Below, one piece after another: positions 1 to 11,015 of a stretch of 64,000 bases of DNA. The stretch lies in contig CM055895.1 of assembly GCA_029582155.1 (NCBI GenBank), positions 44,660,578 to 44,724,577 of the forward strand, read 5' to 3'. The translations under genes and the position numbers were made by a program. The stretch is from Panopea generosa. Lineage: Eukaryota > Mollusca > Bivalvia > Adapedonta > Hiatellidae. The notes below the pieces were generated by a model. It did no database searches. It was not told the origin of the DNA and was given only the letters and a program-made list of their open reading frames with translations. Position 1 is the first letter of the stretch; every line of letters starts with the position of its first letter.

Positions 1-83
1 TGGCAAACTTCTTCGTAACTACACACAAAATATAGACACCCTAGAACAAGTGGCTGGCATTAAGAATATAATACAGTGCCACG
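1..83 (+). CDS. SIRT1: SIRT1 coding exon with the catalytic His motif (5' end cut by window)
   Basis: Reads [16 protein letters not shown] and continues to QCH, ending one base into the Gly codon before a GTGAGT donor at 84. The frame begins with a leftover base at position 1, so the exon starts upstream of the window. The final His is the catalytic base that activates the NAD ribose in sirtuins. Phase 1 at the donor fits the next exon exactly. Confidence 0.93.
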
Positions 84-3000
84 GTGAGTTGGTTCCCATG
101 CTTTCTTCATTGTAGTGTTGAATTTTAAACCAAATCCAATGGATGATTCAATGGCTTAATTACAGAGACTTATATCAATTCAACATATACGGCTGATATT
201 TCAGGTAGTACCTTAATATGTTGTTAATAACTTTTTGAAACTGTGCCTGAATTTAATAATTTTAGAGTACAGCTGATAAAAAAGATTTCCAAGTATCAAT
301 TATTTAATATTTTTCTTATGAATTTAATTTGCGAATTTTTTTATAAAATATTTATTTTTTTAACAGAAAAGGTAAACATTTGAACAACACATCATAAAAA
401 TATAGTGTTTATGTTGAAAGATAAAGAAAAGGTTATCATTGGATGTCAAAAATTTCATATCAATATTTGAAGAAGTTTTTCTAATTGCTTTAATACTTAA
501 AACGCTCATTAAACTTCAGAAATGCACATTTTTCTATAATCACAAAAATGATTGAAATTAAATGAGTCTTTATAGTATTGCTAAATCCATTCCTGTAGAC
601 CCCTTAGTGATTGTTTTTAAAAAAAAAAACAACAAGAAAATAATAATTTTGATTCTTAAAACAACAGATCAAGCTTTTTAATTATTGTTTACATTTTTGA
701 CATTCCATAATGACTTGGTTGTTTTCCAACCAATATTCTTGACCAATATCTGAAGTACATGATATGCGTGTAAATTACCATCCCTTGCGGTTCCGAATGG
801 ACTGGTGTATACCCGTTTTATGCCAAATGTGTTTATCAGAAAGAAAAGACCATTGATATATAACAAACACTTGTTCGCAATTATTGAAAATAATGCATCT
901 TTTATTTATATCTATAGATGTTTGCATACTTTCTCAGAGGTCAAATAAACATGTAATCTATGGACTTGAATGGTAAAATAGACTGAAATTTTAAACCAAA
1001 GTTGGTCATTTCGAAAGTTTAATGAGCCTTTAAAAAATGGTTGATCACAGAAGAATAACTCTAAGTGTAAAAAATATTCATTTCTTTATATTTAAAAGAG
1101 AAAAGTATACCATCCAAAATTACAATCAAGTCCTTTTTTTTAATATCGAAATCACAAAATTACGTTGGTCGGTTCTGGAAGAGTTGTATTTCCAAGATTT
1201 GGAAATTTCAAATGTGCCACTGGGAATTTGGACAAGCACCTTTAGTCAATTATCTCTGTATGTCTCTGGATGACCCAACATTCTCATATCTTGGATATTG
1301 ATACTGTATCTGCTATCTTACTGGTGTAACATGTTTCTATTTCTCTCTCTCAGACCAATTCTTGTGCTTATACAAAATATTAATTAGTATGACAGAAGAT
1401 TGTAACATATTTATTCAGAAAAAAAATAAAATGTTACTGTTATGCAAGGAAAAGAAGTAGTACTGGGCATACAATTGTGATAAGATTTCAACCACCAAAA
1501 CCACTGTTTTATAGTCAATGGGGAATCCTTGAGTTGAAATATCCTTATCTTAATCCTTTACTTCATATAGACGCCTTTGAACACCTAATATAGAAGGCTT
1601 TGGACACCTAATATAGAAGGCTTTTGAATTATTGGGTGAATAATGTTTATATTAACTGACAGAGTGGAAAACAGTGCAGGAAGTGTTCAGATTGCTCGTT
1701 ACGAGCAATCTGAACTCTTACTGCACTGTTTTCAAGGCCTTCTGTGATTGGTGCGGGATAACACGTATCTATGGAGTAAAGAGTTAAACTGATATTCATG
1801 AAAGATTTTTAACATCTCAATGGGACAGGTGGTCAGATTAAGAATCATGATATGGGAATACATGTTTACTGGAGAAAACAAACTGACTTGATTGAACCAC
1901 ATTCTTAATCTCTCATGACCAAGGTCAGCGATGTGAAAGTGAGTTGCGCTGTTGCTAAGGTAGTGTGCTCACGCATGCTGTATACAGACATCTTTATCAA
2001 TCAAAAACCCACAGAAGAGCGTTTTTATTTCAACATTATTTAAATTTGATAATGACAGTAGCTTATCAATACAATAAAAACACACAGTGTTACATACTGT
2101 GTGGTGGCAGACAAAAGTTCTCCCATTTTTATATTTGTTCATTTCTGCTTTTTGAAATCATGCAACTTATGCAACTCTATAGTAGAGTGTTATTTAAGCT
2201 GATACTCTGGGTGTTTCAATCTGGTTGCTTGGGATGTGAGTGGTGTTCAATGTTTTATAATCCCTCATTAACAGGCTGGAGAAAACCGAGTCCGTTATTT
2301 TCTTGTTTGTATGGATCCTGTGCTTCCCAATGATGGTATTGAATCAGAGAGAAACAGGGCAGCCATGTTTATCAGACAGGACTTTTTTATCAGACAGACA
2401 TGTTAATCAGACAGACATGTTTATCAGACAGACTAGTTTATCAGACAGACATGTTTATCAGACAGACATGTTTATCAGACAGACATGTTTATCAGACAGA
2501 CTTGTTTATTAGACAGACATGTTTATCAGACAGACTTGTTTATCAGACAGACATGTTTATCACCATAACTGATAAAGTTATAAATTGTTGGTGATTTTGT
2601 ACACTTCTTATACCACATGTTGATTTAGTATTACTCTTGTTATTTTTTCTCCGCAGGCTCCTTCGCCTCCGCTACTTGCATGTTATGCTCACACAAGTGT
2701 ACAGGTGATGATATTAAAGCACAAATAATGGATCAGGTATGAATACAACATTTTATACATGTATATAATAAATACTAGTCCATAACACTAGCCTTTCTCT
2801 CCTTAAGTTTAAGTTTAAAGAATTAGAATATAGCCAGGGATGGCAAAAACTTTAAATTTTACCCTCTGTAGGTGAATCTACTTGTTCCATTTAACACAAA
2901 ACAGTGTTTGAATATTTAGTGGCATTTTATGCCATCAAGGTCTGACAGATGATCAATTAACCTAACCACTCCCTCCTTTGGTCCTGGAAGGCTAATCAGT

Positions 3001-6000
3001 ACTTGAGCACACCCATCTCTGCAGGTAACTGATAACTTTCCATCTTGAATCAGATGTGGTAATGAATGACAATGGAGACTGTGACTGGGTGAGAATTTGA
3101 ACTCACAATCCCTGAATTGAGTCAGATGCACTACTGACCAAACTAACCAGGCATGGTGACACACAACAAATAACAAAGAACCTTTAACTTAAAGCAAACA
3201 GAAGTCGTCCAATGAAAATTCTTTTTTCAATGCCACGACTTAAAATGATTTCAATTAGCTTTTTTAATTTGAAACATAAGCACTATACTTTTGTTTATAA
3301 AATGAGCCACATGTCTTGGTGTATATATCACTGATTTATTCAATAATTTTTAGCAAGTTTTGAACGTTATTTTTCCGTTCTGGGAGTGGGTGTACTTTTC
3401 ATAATAGGTGATATCAATTTGTGTATTTCACCATGGTTACTTGTGATATCAATATATATCTTTTCTGTATGAATACAGGTGATACCAATGTGTTCCAAGT
3501 GCGAGCCACAGTCATCGTTATCTGTAATGAAGCCAGATATTGTATTTTTTGGAGAAAGTCTTCCCGAGGAGTTTCATGACCAGATGACTGTAGACAAAGA
3601 CGACTGCGATCTACTTGTGGTTATAGGATCATCCCTGAAGGTTCGTCCTGTGGCACTTATCCCAAGTAAGTGTATAGATCATCTTGGTGAACTGGTTTAC
3701 AAAAACTGGGTATTACAGGAACTCATGACTTTGTTTATTTGCATTATAATACTGTGAAATAATTCATTTTTCAGAGAGTTATTTTGTGGAAATCCGTCAA
3801 TATCAATCATTAATAAATTTATCAATATTAATTAATGTATATATTCATTAATAGATGAACCAGTAATTGTTATTATTATATCAATCTGTCATTCATATAT
3901 ATATATAGCGTGGTTTTGAGTTCTACCCTTAACATAACTGTAGCACATGTGGTGACTTTAAGCCAAACAGTATTTGAGGAATAAAGCTAAACACAAAAAA
4001 ATTAATGTAATTGCCCCCACCGCTTGAAAATTAACACATGTCTCTTTTCCCTTTTTAAAAAGGGGTCTTATAAACGGTTTCACCCGATTTACCGTCTGTC
4101 CGGAAAGAATACTCAAAGCATATCAAAGCTATGTTTTGAAACTTTGCATGTGAATAGAGGACAATAAGGAAATAATGCAGGGGATTTTATTTTTCAGTCG
4201 AACTAAAAATGTCGTTACTATGGTAACAAAATTGGTAACATTACAGATAAAACCGGATCCAGTGGTAACACAAAGAGTATCCAAGCTACATTTGTAGAAC
4301 TTTGCATTATGGAGATGATGCACATCATTTTATTTTTATTTTTCAGTCAGAAGACATAAATTCTGGTTGCTATGGCAACACTAATGGTAAACCTGGTATA
4401 CTGGTAGGGAACTTATGTATTGCTTACTATTCTCCAGTGTCTAGTTTTATTTACAGATTCTCTGCCGCCACACATACCCCAGATACTCATCAACAAGGAA
4501 CCACTGAGAAACATGAACTTTGATGTAGAGTTGCTTGGTGACTGTGACACTATTATAAGTGAGTTGTGCTATCAACTTGGGGAAGGTTGGAGTCGCCTCG
4601 CCAACAAGGAAAACCCACTGAAGGAGATCCCTGTGGATGAACTTCTCACACCTCCTGTATCACCTGTAGATATGAAATATGAATCTAGCAAACCAGCTGC
4701 CAGTGATAAAACAGGTGGCTCAGTGTCTCCAAACGCTAAGTCGCAATCAGCAACAGTGCCTTCTCATGAAGACAAAAATAATTCAAATTCTACAGTAAAA
4801 CCACCAGCCTTTTCTACTGATGAACTCGGTGAAAAACATGAAAAAGATGCAATAAGTGACTCTGAAGGTTTATTAATGGATAATGGTAGTGGTTATGATA
4901 AACCTAAAGCTGATACTGCAGATGTAAAAAATAGTGATGTGGAATCAGAAAGTAAAGATAGTAATCCAATCTCACTTAATAAAAATTGTGAACCAGTCGC
5001 TCAAGCAATGAAGACAGATTTTGCTGTGTTAAAGAGTTCAGAGGTTACTGAAGATATATCGGAGTCTACTGCTGGTACGGATTTTAGTGAACCAAAAATG
5101 GACACAACTGAAACTGTTGTTAGTGAAACTGCTGAAGTTGGTCAGGATACTGAACCAGGTACTTCTGGTATTGCAGAGTTAAGAAAAATGTGGAGACCTA
5201 ATATATCCAGGTTGAATGTTGCCAAAAGACTTGCACGTAAGTTTCTCCGATCAGAATGATTGCATCTGTATCTATTTTAAGCTCACATATATGATCTAAT
5301 CTGACATTGTGTGTTTTGTTTTTGAAGTAGTCAAATAGGATAATTTGCCTGAATCATAGCCCACTAGTTATCAAGATGAGCTATTCTGATCACCTGTGTC
5401 TGTCGCCCATCTATAAATATTTTGTTGTGTGCACTTAAGCATCACCATAATATCTTGGACATGTTCTTGAACTGGCCAAATCGAATCTTTAATATCAGAG
5501 TGATGGCCGTTGAATTGTTAAAGATTGCATAAATTGATGTTATGTGCACTGTAGCACCCACTGTTTTTATTAGATCCTTGTTGCGCTTACACTGTAGTTA
5601 TATGACCATAATATCTCAACAAGTTTTGGAAAAGGCCAAATTGAAAAATGGCCCCTTGAATGGTCAAAATTGTGTTTTTTTAATGTTGCATGCATTCTAG
5701 CACTCGTAGTTTTCATTTTATTTTTCACTAAATTTAACTGGAAGTTATATAACCTATATATCTTGGAAAGGTTTTTTAACTGGCCAAATCAGACAGTTAT
5801 TATTATATCCCCGACAAACGAAGTTTTGAGGGGGTATATTGGAGTCACCCTGAGGTCGGTCTGTCGGTCCGTCGGTCTGTCCGTTGCAATTTACCTTGTC
5901 CGGAGCATCACTTGAAAAGTACTAGATGGAATTTTATCAAACGTCATACAATGGTAGAATATAATGAGATGAAGTGCAGTGTACAAGAAACATAACTCTA

Positions 6001-9000
6001 TTCTTGCTAATTACACAGTTATTGCCCTTTGATATTTTTTCTTGTCTGGAGCATAACTTGAAAAGTACCGGATGGAATACATCAAGCTTCATACAATGGT
6101 AGAATATAATGAGAGGAAGTGCAGTGTACAGGAAACATAACTCTATTCTTGCTAATTACAGAGTTATTGCCCTTTGATATATTTCCCTTTGATATTTTTT
6201 CTTGTCCGGAGCATAACTTGAAAAGTACCAGATGGAATTTCATCAAGCTTTATACAATGGTAGAATATAATGAGAGGAAGTGCAGTGTACAGGAAACATA
6301 ACTCTATTCTTGCTAATTACAGAGTTATTGCCCTTTGATATATTTCCCTTGTCCGGAGCATTGCTTTTAAAGTACTGGATGGAATTTCATCAAACTTCAT
6401 ACAATGGTAGAATATAATGACAGGAAGTGCAGTGTACAAGAAACATAACTCTATTATTGCTAATTACAGAGTTATTGCCCTTTGATATTTTTTCTTGTCC
6501 GGAGCATAACTTGAAAAGTACCTGATGGAATTTCATCAAGCTTCATACAATGGTAGAATACAATGAGAGGAAGTGCAGTGTACAAGAAACATAACTCTAT
6601 TCTTGCTAATTACAGAGTTATTGCCCTTTGATATATTTCCCTTGTCCGGAGCATTACTTTTAAAGTACTTGATGGAATTTCATCAAACTTCATACAATGG
6701 TAGAATATAATGACAGGAAGTGCAGTGTACAAGAAACATAACTCTATTCTTGCTAATTACAGAGTAATTGCCCTTTGATATATTTCCCTTGTCTGGTGCA
6801 GTACTTTTAAAGTACTTTTAAAGCCATTAGTGATATCAGTTTAATAAAGTTCACGAAAGAACCAAGTTGATGAATACATGGAGTTCGAGCAAAGCAGGTT
6901 CGATATTGTATTCCTAGTGCTCTTGTTTGTTTCTTATCCATAAAATTGTTGTCCCTCAACATAACTCGAAAAAGTATAACATTTATTGATTGCCATGAAA
7001 GCTTGTACACTGCACAATAATTAAAAAGACCGTTTTTAATTTTAACAAAGCCAAAAAAAATAAACAATACAAAAAACTCAATCCATAACATTCTCTTTTA
7101 TTAAGATTTTTTTTGTCTGGAGCATAACTTTAAAACTATTGGATATAATTTAATAAAACTTCATACAATTGTTAACCATTTTCTGTCATGGCGGCGTTCG
7201 GGGGTATTCATCACCTTCAGTGATAGGTGTAGTTAATGTTCAAGTTATGGCCCTTGAGTCATCAAAAATTGTGTTATTTGACCTTGTTTGCTTTCTAGCA
7301 CACATATTTCATTTGATGTTTGGCACCTAAGTTACACACCATAATATCTTGGACAAGTAGTTTTTTAATTGAACACATTGGATAATAATGGTGGAGTTGT
7401 GGCCCTTTAATCATCAAACTTTGATGTTAATTACAATCTAGCACTGGTCAGCAGTTTTTATTTGTTTTCACCCAACTTACACAGTAGTTATATATCTATA
7501 ATATCTCAACCTACTAACTTTAAATTCTCTGTATGGTCTTTGTATTATTAAAAATAGCCTTGTTTTGGCATTGTCTTCTCTGCCATAGGTGAATTGTAAT
7601 ATACTGTATTATTTAACATTACACTTCAGGGTTCACTTACCTTCTTTACGCATGTTCGCATTTTTATGTCCTTTATGGGGTTAGCATATAGAAAGTGTAG
7701 TGCGCATAAACCTGCACTTCATCTGTCCCAAAATTTCATGTCCAGTCCATAACTTTGTCATACATGGCAGGATTTTTAAATATCATAGCACAAAGTAATG
7801 GCCACAGTAACATGATGATACAATGTTCAATACCCAGGTCATTAGCTCAAAAATCAAGGTCGAGTAAAAAAGAGGTATTTGTGTCCAATTTGTAACTTTG
7901 ACGTTCATTAAAGGGGAACGCAACCCTGTGTATAAAACAGGATAATATGAATAGCTATGAGTTCAGCTTTCTATTAATAGTATTATTATGCATAAATTCG
8001 AGTCCATAAAGATATATCAGCTCGTTTTGTAACGGTCATTTTCGCACATCGACTTTATGGTGGAAGTCGCCATATTGGATACCTGCGTGACGTCATAACT
8101 GCACTTCCGGTTTAAAACATAATTGATTTATACTACCAGTTCTCTGAACATATATGAATGTGTCTCCTTATAGGGAGTGTCATATGGAATATAATGTCTA
8201 CAGGCATATTGCACAAAGTGTATGTTACTGTCCAGCTACTGGCACCCTGCTGAGCTTTCATAATTCACCAACACCACATTCACACCATGTGGTAATGAGA
8301 AATACCCTGCCACATTGTGCATATTGTACCCTAATAAGCGTGATCACCCCAGGTTTAATGACCCCAGGGTTTATGACAGGATGTTATATCACACAGTATT
8401 ATGCCTTATTACTAATTTAAACATTTTCAGTTAATTAGGGTTTCAATATTAATGCAAACTTACAAGTAAAAAAATTAAGTTATATGATTTTATGAATATT
8501 TTTCATAAATTGTATACCAGAACACTATTTTAACAGTAAAAAAAACTTTTCATGTATTAATGAATAAATAAAGGAACAAAGGTTTTACTTTATCTTTTTT
8601 CATTGCAAAGTTGAGGTAGTTCAAATGTCTATTCAAGAATAATGACCTAGTTGACTGTGAAAAAGCCATATATCAATAAACTAAATTGCCTATTGATTAT
8701 AAAATTAATAAAATGAGTTTATGAACAATTAATGGTTGACTGAATATTTAGCATCATTTTTTGTCATCGAGGGTTTACTGTTCAGATGTTCAGTTAACCT
8801 AACGACTGTTTCCTGCAAAGGTTAACCAGTACTCGAGCACACCCAACAACCGCAAGTAACTGATAATTTTACCACTCGAATCAGCCGTGAGAGACAAATG
8901 ATTTTAAGACACAATGTTGTATGTCAGTCATCACAGAGACTGTCGCCGGGTTGGGATTCGAACTCGAAACACCAGGATTGATAGTTAGACACGTAACTGA

Positions 9001-10860
9001 CTGAGCTAATCGGGCCTGTCACAATTAATTGGCCTTAATTTGTATTTTAATAATAACTTTTAGATACCATGTCGTTTTCACACCTTATGTTTTGGCATTA
9101 ACCTCTTGTTTTTATTGTTAATTGGATTATCACACCTGTTCAAACAGACTGCAATTATAATATTGTGAAAGTTTGCTATATCAATTTCGCAATATTTTGG
9201 AAGAGTATAAAAAATTACAAATTAAATTTTAGAAATCAGCTGAGCTATATGTTATTAGCACATTTTTAAGAGCTTCCCACTGGATAATATACACTAAGTT
9301 TATATGTATGTCGCATATGGTCATCTTCGTACTGAAATCATCAGAAATTGTATCCTTGGGTAGTAGTACGCCAAGGCATTGGAACGCTTCATTCTACAAT
9401 CTTAAGTCCTACCCCAAAGTATAAAGGTGTTTTGCGCGTGATGTCACCAGAAGCTTGACACTGAGGCAATGTGAAATCACATATTAGGAAAACTAAAAAC
9501 AACGCTGCCCACAAAACATATCGCATTACTCTACTCACTTATTCCGCTGAAGAAAACAATATTTATGGTTAAGTCCTTCAATTCAGAATAGTTTTCGCGT
9601 TTAATTGTCTTCCTTCGATGTTCACTAATGTACTGTTTATCTATCTATCAATTGTTTACGTGAATTAGTGTATATACAAAAGAGTATCAGTAGAGAGCAG
9701 TCACTAACGACACAATACAATTTGCGCGATAACTAGAACGGAAGTGCAGTTATGACGTCACCGAATACCTCCATCACAAAAGAGCTACAAAATGGCGGCG
9801 CCCATAGCATTTAGGAAACGCTTGAAATCATGATATTTAATGTCATTTTTCTCATTTGATAAATTTCGTACAATTAAAATTTGTTGATTTTTGTGTTATT
9901 TACATGTCTATTTAACGATAAATAGCCATTTATATTCTGACGTGCGGTACCCTTTAAGGGTTTTGAAGCTACGTGGCACAAAAGATAACCATGACATGAC
10001 ATAATGTTTTTTGCATACCAGACAAGGATTTCGGCATATCTTTACTGGGTATAGATTTTCAACCTACACCCCCCAGCACAGGCTTATCTTAAGCTATGAC
10101 AAATTCCTCACGCTATGATGTATTCATAAATACTATGGTGTTCTCGCGCTACTATAAAAAATATACCGAAATTAAAATCTTAAAAAATCACACAGTTAGG
10201 ATTGTATACAAGTAAAAGTATCTTTTGTGGGGCTTTCGGTGCAGATTGAAAATTCTGTCCCACGAGATAACTGTTTTGACAGTAACGAAGCAGATTTTCT
10301 ATCCATACCTCAAACCCATAAAAGAAACTTATTGTCATGCCTAAGATCAGGTCATTAGGTAAAAAACAAAACAAATAAGATTCATGATGAGCAATAAAAT
10401 TTTAAACTTTTAATCTGAAAACTGAAAGGTTTGTGTAATCATGTAATGTGAATTTTGTATAATTACAGCCTGTCAGTATTGCTTCATCCCACCGTCCAGG
10501 TATGTGTTTAGTGAGGCAGAAGTGTTCACCATTGTGGATACAGACTCTGATAGTGATCTCGATGACATAGACACAAGTTGCACAGACAGAGATACGACAT
10601 CTGAGTCGGCCATTGACACATCAGTTAATGCTGACAGCAGCGGGGCCTTGATAGATCCCACCGCTGACGAGGAACAGAAACATGCAAATAATTCAGAGTT
10701 AGTAGTGGAAAATGTAACTGATGGTGATGATAAAATAAAACAAACTGAAGAAGAGACAAATGATTTAAACTTGGTTAATACACAAGTCAATGGACAGGTT
10801 ATATCTGACGTTCCTGTAGATTCTGTAATATCTAAGGAGCCAGACACAGGTGTGAAATGA
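1..10860 (+). CDS. SIRT1: SIRT1-type NAD-dependent protein deacetylase, 3' part of gene (5' exons outside window)
   Basis: Class I sirtuin; in animals SIRT1 removes acetyl groups from histones, p53, FOXO and similar nuclear proteins using NAD+. The visible coding sequence joins 1..83, 2657..2736, 3479..3665, 4457..5236 and 10469..10860. All junctions are GT-AG and phases agree, giving 506 residues to a TGA stop. Seen in order: the TQNIDTLE motif of the NAD/substrate cleft, the catalytic His in QCHGSF, two zinc CxxC pairs (CMLC and CSKC), the PDIVFFGE loop, [15 protein letters not shown], and [10 protein letters not shown] near the end of the catalytic core. A long acidic Ser/Thr-rich tail follows, then an [14 protein letters not shown] segment matching the C-terminal ESA region that sets SIRT1 apart from SIRT2-7. 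The N-terminal extension and first Rossmann half must lie upstream. No frameshift or stop disrupts it, so the gene looks functional. Family assignment is secure; orthology to SIRT1 rests on the ESA segment and is strong. Confidence 0.95.
160..1275 (+). repeat. Diverged dispersed repeat, copy 1
   Basis: Segments about 160-530 and 1000-1275 align in the same order and orientation with 27575-28370: both share a TTAATTACAGAGACT start, a TATCAATTATTTAATATTTT stretch, an AAAATTTCATAT stretch, and a TATGTCTCTG end. The copies are diverged and differ by an insertion of about 470 bp here. No coding potential is seen. It may be an old non-autonomous element or a segmental duplication. Confidence 0.6.
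1667..1733. repeat. 67-bp hairpin-forming inverted repeat
   Basis: Two 32-base arms (1667-1698 and 1702-1733) are reverse complements with only two mismatches, separated by a 3-base loop TTA. The inner 14 bases of each arm, GTTCAGATTGCTCG, match perfectly. It lies within a SIRT1 intron. Confidence 0.85.
2368..2562 (+). repeat. 17-bp minisatellite in SIRT1 intron
   Basis: About eleven tandem copies of TTTATCAGACAGACATG, with variants ending CTTG or CTAG. As 17 is not a multiple of 3, the short open frames across it rotate through the repeat and are not genes. Confidence 0.95.
2657..2736 (+). CDS. SIRT1: SIRT1 coding exon, first zinc CxxC
   Basis: Bounded by acceptor CCGCAG and donor GTATGA. 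It starts with two bases completing Gly of HGSF and encodes [14 protein letters not shown], supplying the first zinc-binding cysteine pair, then ends in phase 0 after MDQ. It is 80 nt long, which with the one base carried over gives 27 codons. Confidence 0.93.
2916..3165 (-). mobile_element. tRNA-derived SINE, minus strand (family A)
   Basis: On the minus strand the head reads like a tRNA with a degenerate B box (GAGTTCAAATTC, about 3091-3106) preceded by a tRNA-like GGTTAGTTTGGTCAGTAG segment. The body (AGTTATCAGTTACCTGCAG on the minus strand) is shared with the element at 8749-9020 and with the truncated copies near 44.5 and 46.3 kb. It sits between two SIRT1 exons, antisense to the gene. 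Confidence 0.75.
3479..3665 (+). CDS. SIRT1: SIRT1 coding exon, second zinc CxxC and substrate-groove loop
   Basis: Acceptor AATACAG ends at 3478; donor GTAAGT begins at 3666. It encodes [10 protein letters not shown] with the second zinc cysteine pair, then [15 protein letters not shown] and [15 protein letters not shown], which line the NAD and acetyl-lysine pockets. It ends in phase 1, one base into an Asn codon completed by the next exon. The open frame continues past the donor to 3757, but that extension has no sirtuin similarity and is intron. Confidence 0.94.
4020..4420 (+). repeat. Decayed modular repeat with two tandem monomers
   Basis: Two diverged copies of a unit of roughly 170 bp: each has an AAGCTA then TTTG then AACTTTGCAT core, a TTTTATTTTTCAGTC stretch and an ATGG(T/C)AACA stretch. 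It lies in the SIRT1 intron just before exon 4457-5236. The AACTTTGCATGTG core resembles the monomers of the element at 63499-64000, suggesting the same superfamily. Confidence 0.5.
4457..5236 (+). CDS. SIRT1: SIRT1 coding exon, end of catalytic core plus acidic Ser/Thr-rich tail
   Basis: Acceptor TTTACAG ends at 4456 and donor GTAAGT begins at 5237; 780 nt. The first part, [16 protein letters not shown] to [13 protein letters not shown], completes the Rossmann fold. After about residue 50 of the exon the sequence becomes low-complexity, rich in Ser, Asp, Glu, Thr and Lys, as expected of the disordered SIRT1 tail. It ends RLNVAKRLA in phase 1. An ATG at 4420 in the upstream intron opens the same frame but is not the start: the catalytic core continues across the junction from the preceding exon. 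Confidence 0.93.
5360..7560 (+). repeat. Outer modular repeat interrupted by a younger element
   Basis: Both flanks carry the same kind of monomer: ACCATAATATCTTGGAC, a CAAATTG-type stretch, and a GTGTTATTT/TCTAGCAC stretch (for example 5446-5560, 5598-5790 and 7240-7500). The monomers stop at about 5805 and resume at about 7239, so the sequence between looks like an insertion. Confidence 0.5.
5806..7238 (+). mobile_element. Non-autonomous modular element with about 147-bp internal tandem array
   Basis: A head beginning ATCCCCGACAAACGAAG with a TCGGTCTGTCGG tract is followed by repeated monomers starting CTTGTCCGGAGCATAACTTG. Monomer starts are near 5896, 6042, 6203, 6350, 6494, 6641 and 6789; spacing is 144-148 bp except one of 161 bp, where a short TTTGATATATTTCCC segment is duplicated. 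A decayed extra copy lies near 7110. Each monomer holds AAACATAACTCTATTCTTGC and AGTTATTGCCCTTTG. No protein is encoded. This head-plus-array layout resembles bivalve elements linked to roughly 160-bp satellites; that link is inference. Confidence 0.7.
7908..9957. mobile_element. TTAA-bounded inverted-repeat DNA element (non-autonomous, piggyBac-like ends)
   Basis: TTAA occurs at both ends (7908-7911, 9954-9957), with ends TTAAAGGGGAACGCA and, on the minus strand, TTAAAGGGTACCGCA. Subterminal arms are also inverted: GACGTCATAACTGCACTTCC near 8090-8109 has its reverse complement near 9739-9758. No transposase frame was recognised. A minus-strand SINE (8749-9020) is nested inside. TTAA target sites are typical of piggyBac transposons; the assignment rests on the ends alone. 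Confidence 0.65.
8749..9020 (-). mobile_element. tRNA-derived SINE, minus strand (family A), nearly full length
   Basis: Read on the minus strand it begins GGCCCGATTAGCTCAGTCAG (A-box region of a tRNA) and has the B box GAGTTCGAATCCC (about 8953-8966). The tail reads AGTTACTTGCGG then TAACCTTTGCAG. The same body is in 2916-3165. It is inserted in the TTAA-bounded element, so it is younger than that element. Confidence 0.85.
10469..10860 (+). CDS. SIRT1: SIRT1 last coding exon, ESA region and acidic C-terminus
   Basis: Acceptor AATTACAG; the first two bases complete a Pro codon in phase with the previous exon. It encodes [19 protein letters not shown], which matches the short C-terminal ESA segment that packs on the SIRT1 catalytic core and is needed for activity. 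An Asp/Glu/Ser-rich tail ([12 protein letters not shown]) follows, with TGA at 10858-10860. The antisense frame across this exon is a shadow of the biased codon use. Confidence 0.93.
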
Positions 10861-11009
10861 CCAGTGATAGACGGTACATTTGCTGCAATGTCTACTGTGT
10901 AGATATATGTATATTTGTATTGTAATCAATGGTAGGGCTGAAACAATGGACTGTTTGAATTATATATAGGGCTGTTGAGGGATCTGAGAAGTCATTTATA
11001 TATATCATC

Positions 11010-11015
11010 AATAAA
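11010..11015 (+). terminator. Likely SIRT1 polyadenylation signal
   Basis: AATAAA lies 150 bp past the SIRT1 stop codon, in AT-rich sequence. It is the first canonical hexamer downstream; actual use is inferred. Confidence 0.6.

Larger units (their letters stand above)
84..2656 (+). other. SIRT1 intron, repeat-filled
   Basis: Runs from GTGAGT at 84 to a CCGCAG acceptor ending at 2656. It contains a diverged repeat block (160-1275) with a second copy near 27.6 kb, a 67-bp hairpin (1667-1733) and a 17-bp minisatellite (2368-2562). Short open frames on both strands here show no recognisable protein. Confidence 0.85.
5237..10468 (+). other. Last SIRT1 intron, built of nested repeats
   Basis: Bounded by GTAAGT at 5237 and AATTACAG ending at 10468. 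It holds an outer modular repeat (5360-5805 and 7239-7560) interrupted by a second element with a 147-bp array (5806-7238), then a TTAA-bounded inverted-repeat element (7908-9957) with a SINE inside. The remainder (9958-10468) shows no feature. No alternative exon with sirtuin similarity was seen. Confidence 0.8.

Noticed and set aside
2303..2594. Asp/Arg/Thr/Ser-rich repeat peptides near 2.4 kb
   Set aside because: Produced by the 17-bp minisatellite, inside a SIRT1 intron.
3666..3757. Extension of the SIRT1 exon frame beyond 3665
   Set aside because: A GTAAGT donor at 3666 joins in phase to [12 protein letters not shown] of the next exon; the extension has no sirtuin similarity.
4420..4456. 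ATG at 4420 as a start of the SIRT1 C-terminal exon frame
   Set aside because: The AG acceptor at 4456 and exact phase with the previous exon show this is intron.
10473..10847. Antisense 124-codon frame over the last SIRT1 exon
   Set aside because: Ser/Val-rich complement of an Asp/Glu/Ser-rich coding exon; shadow.
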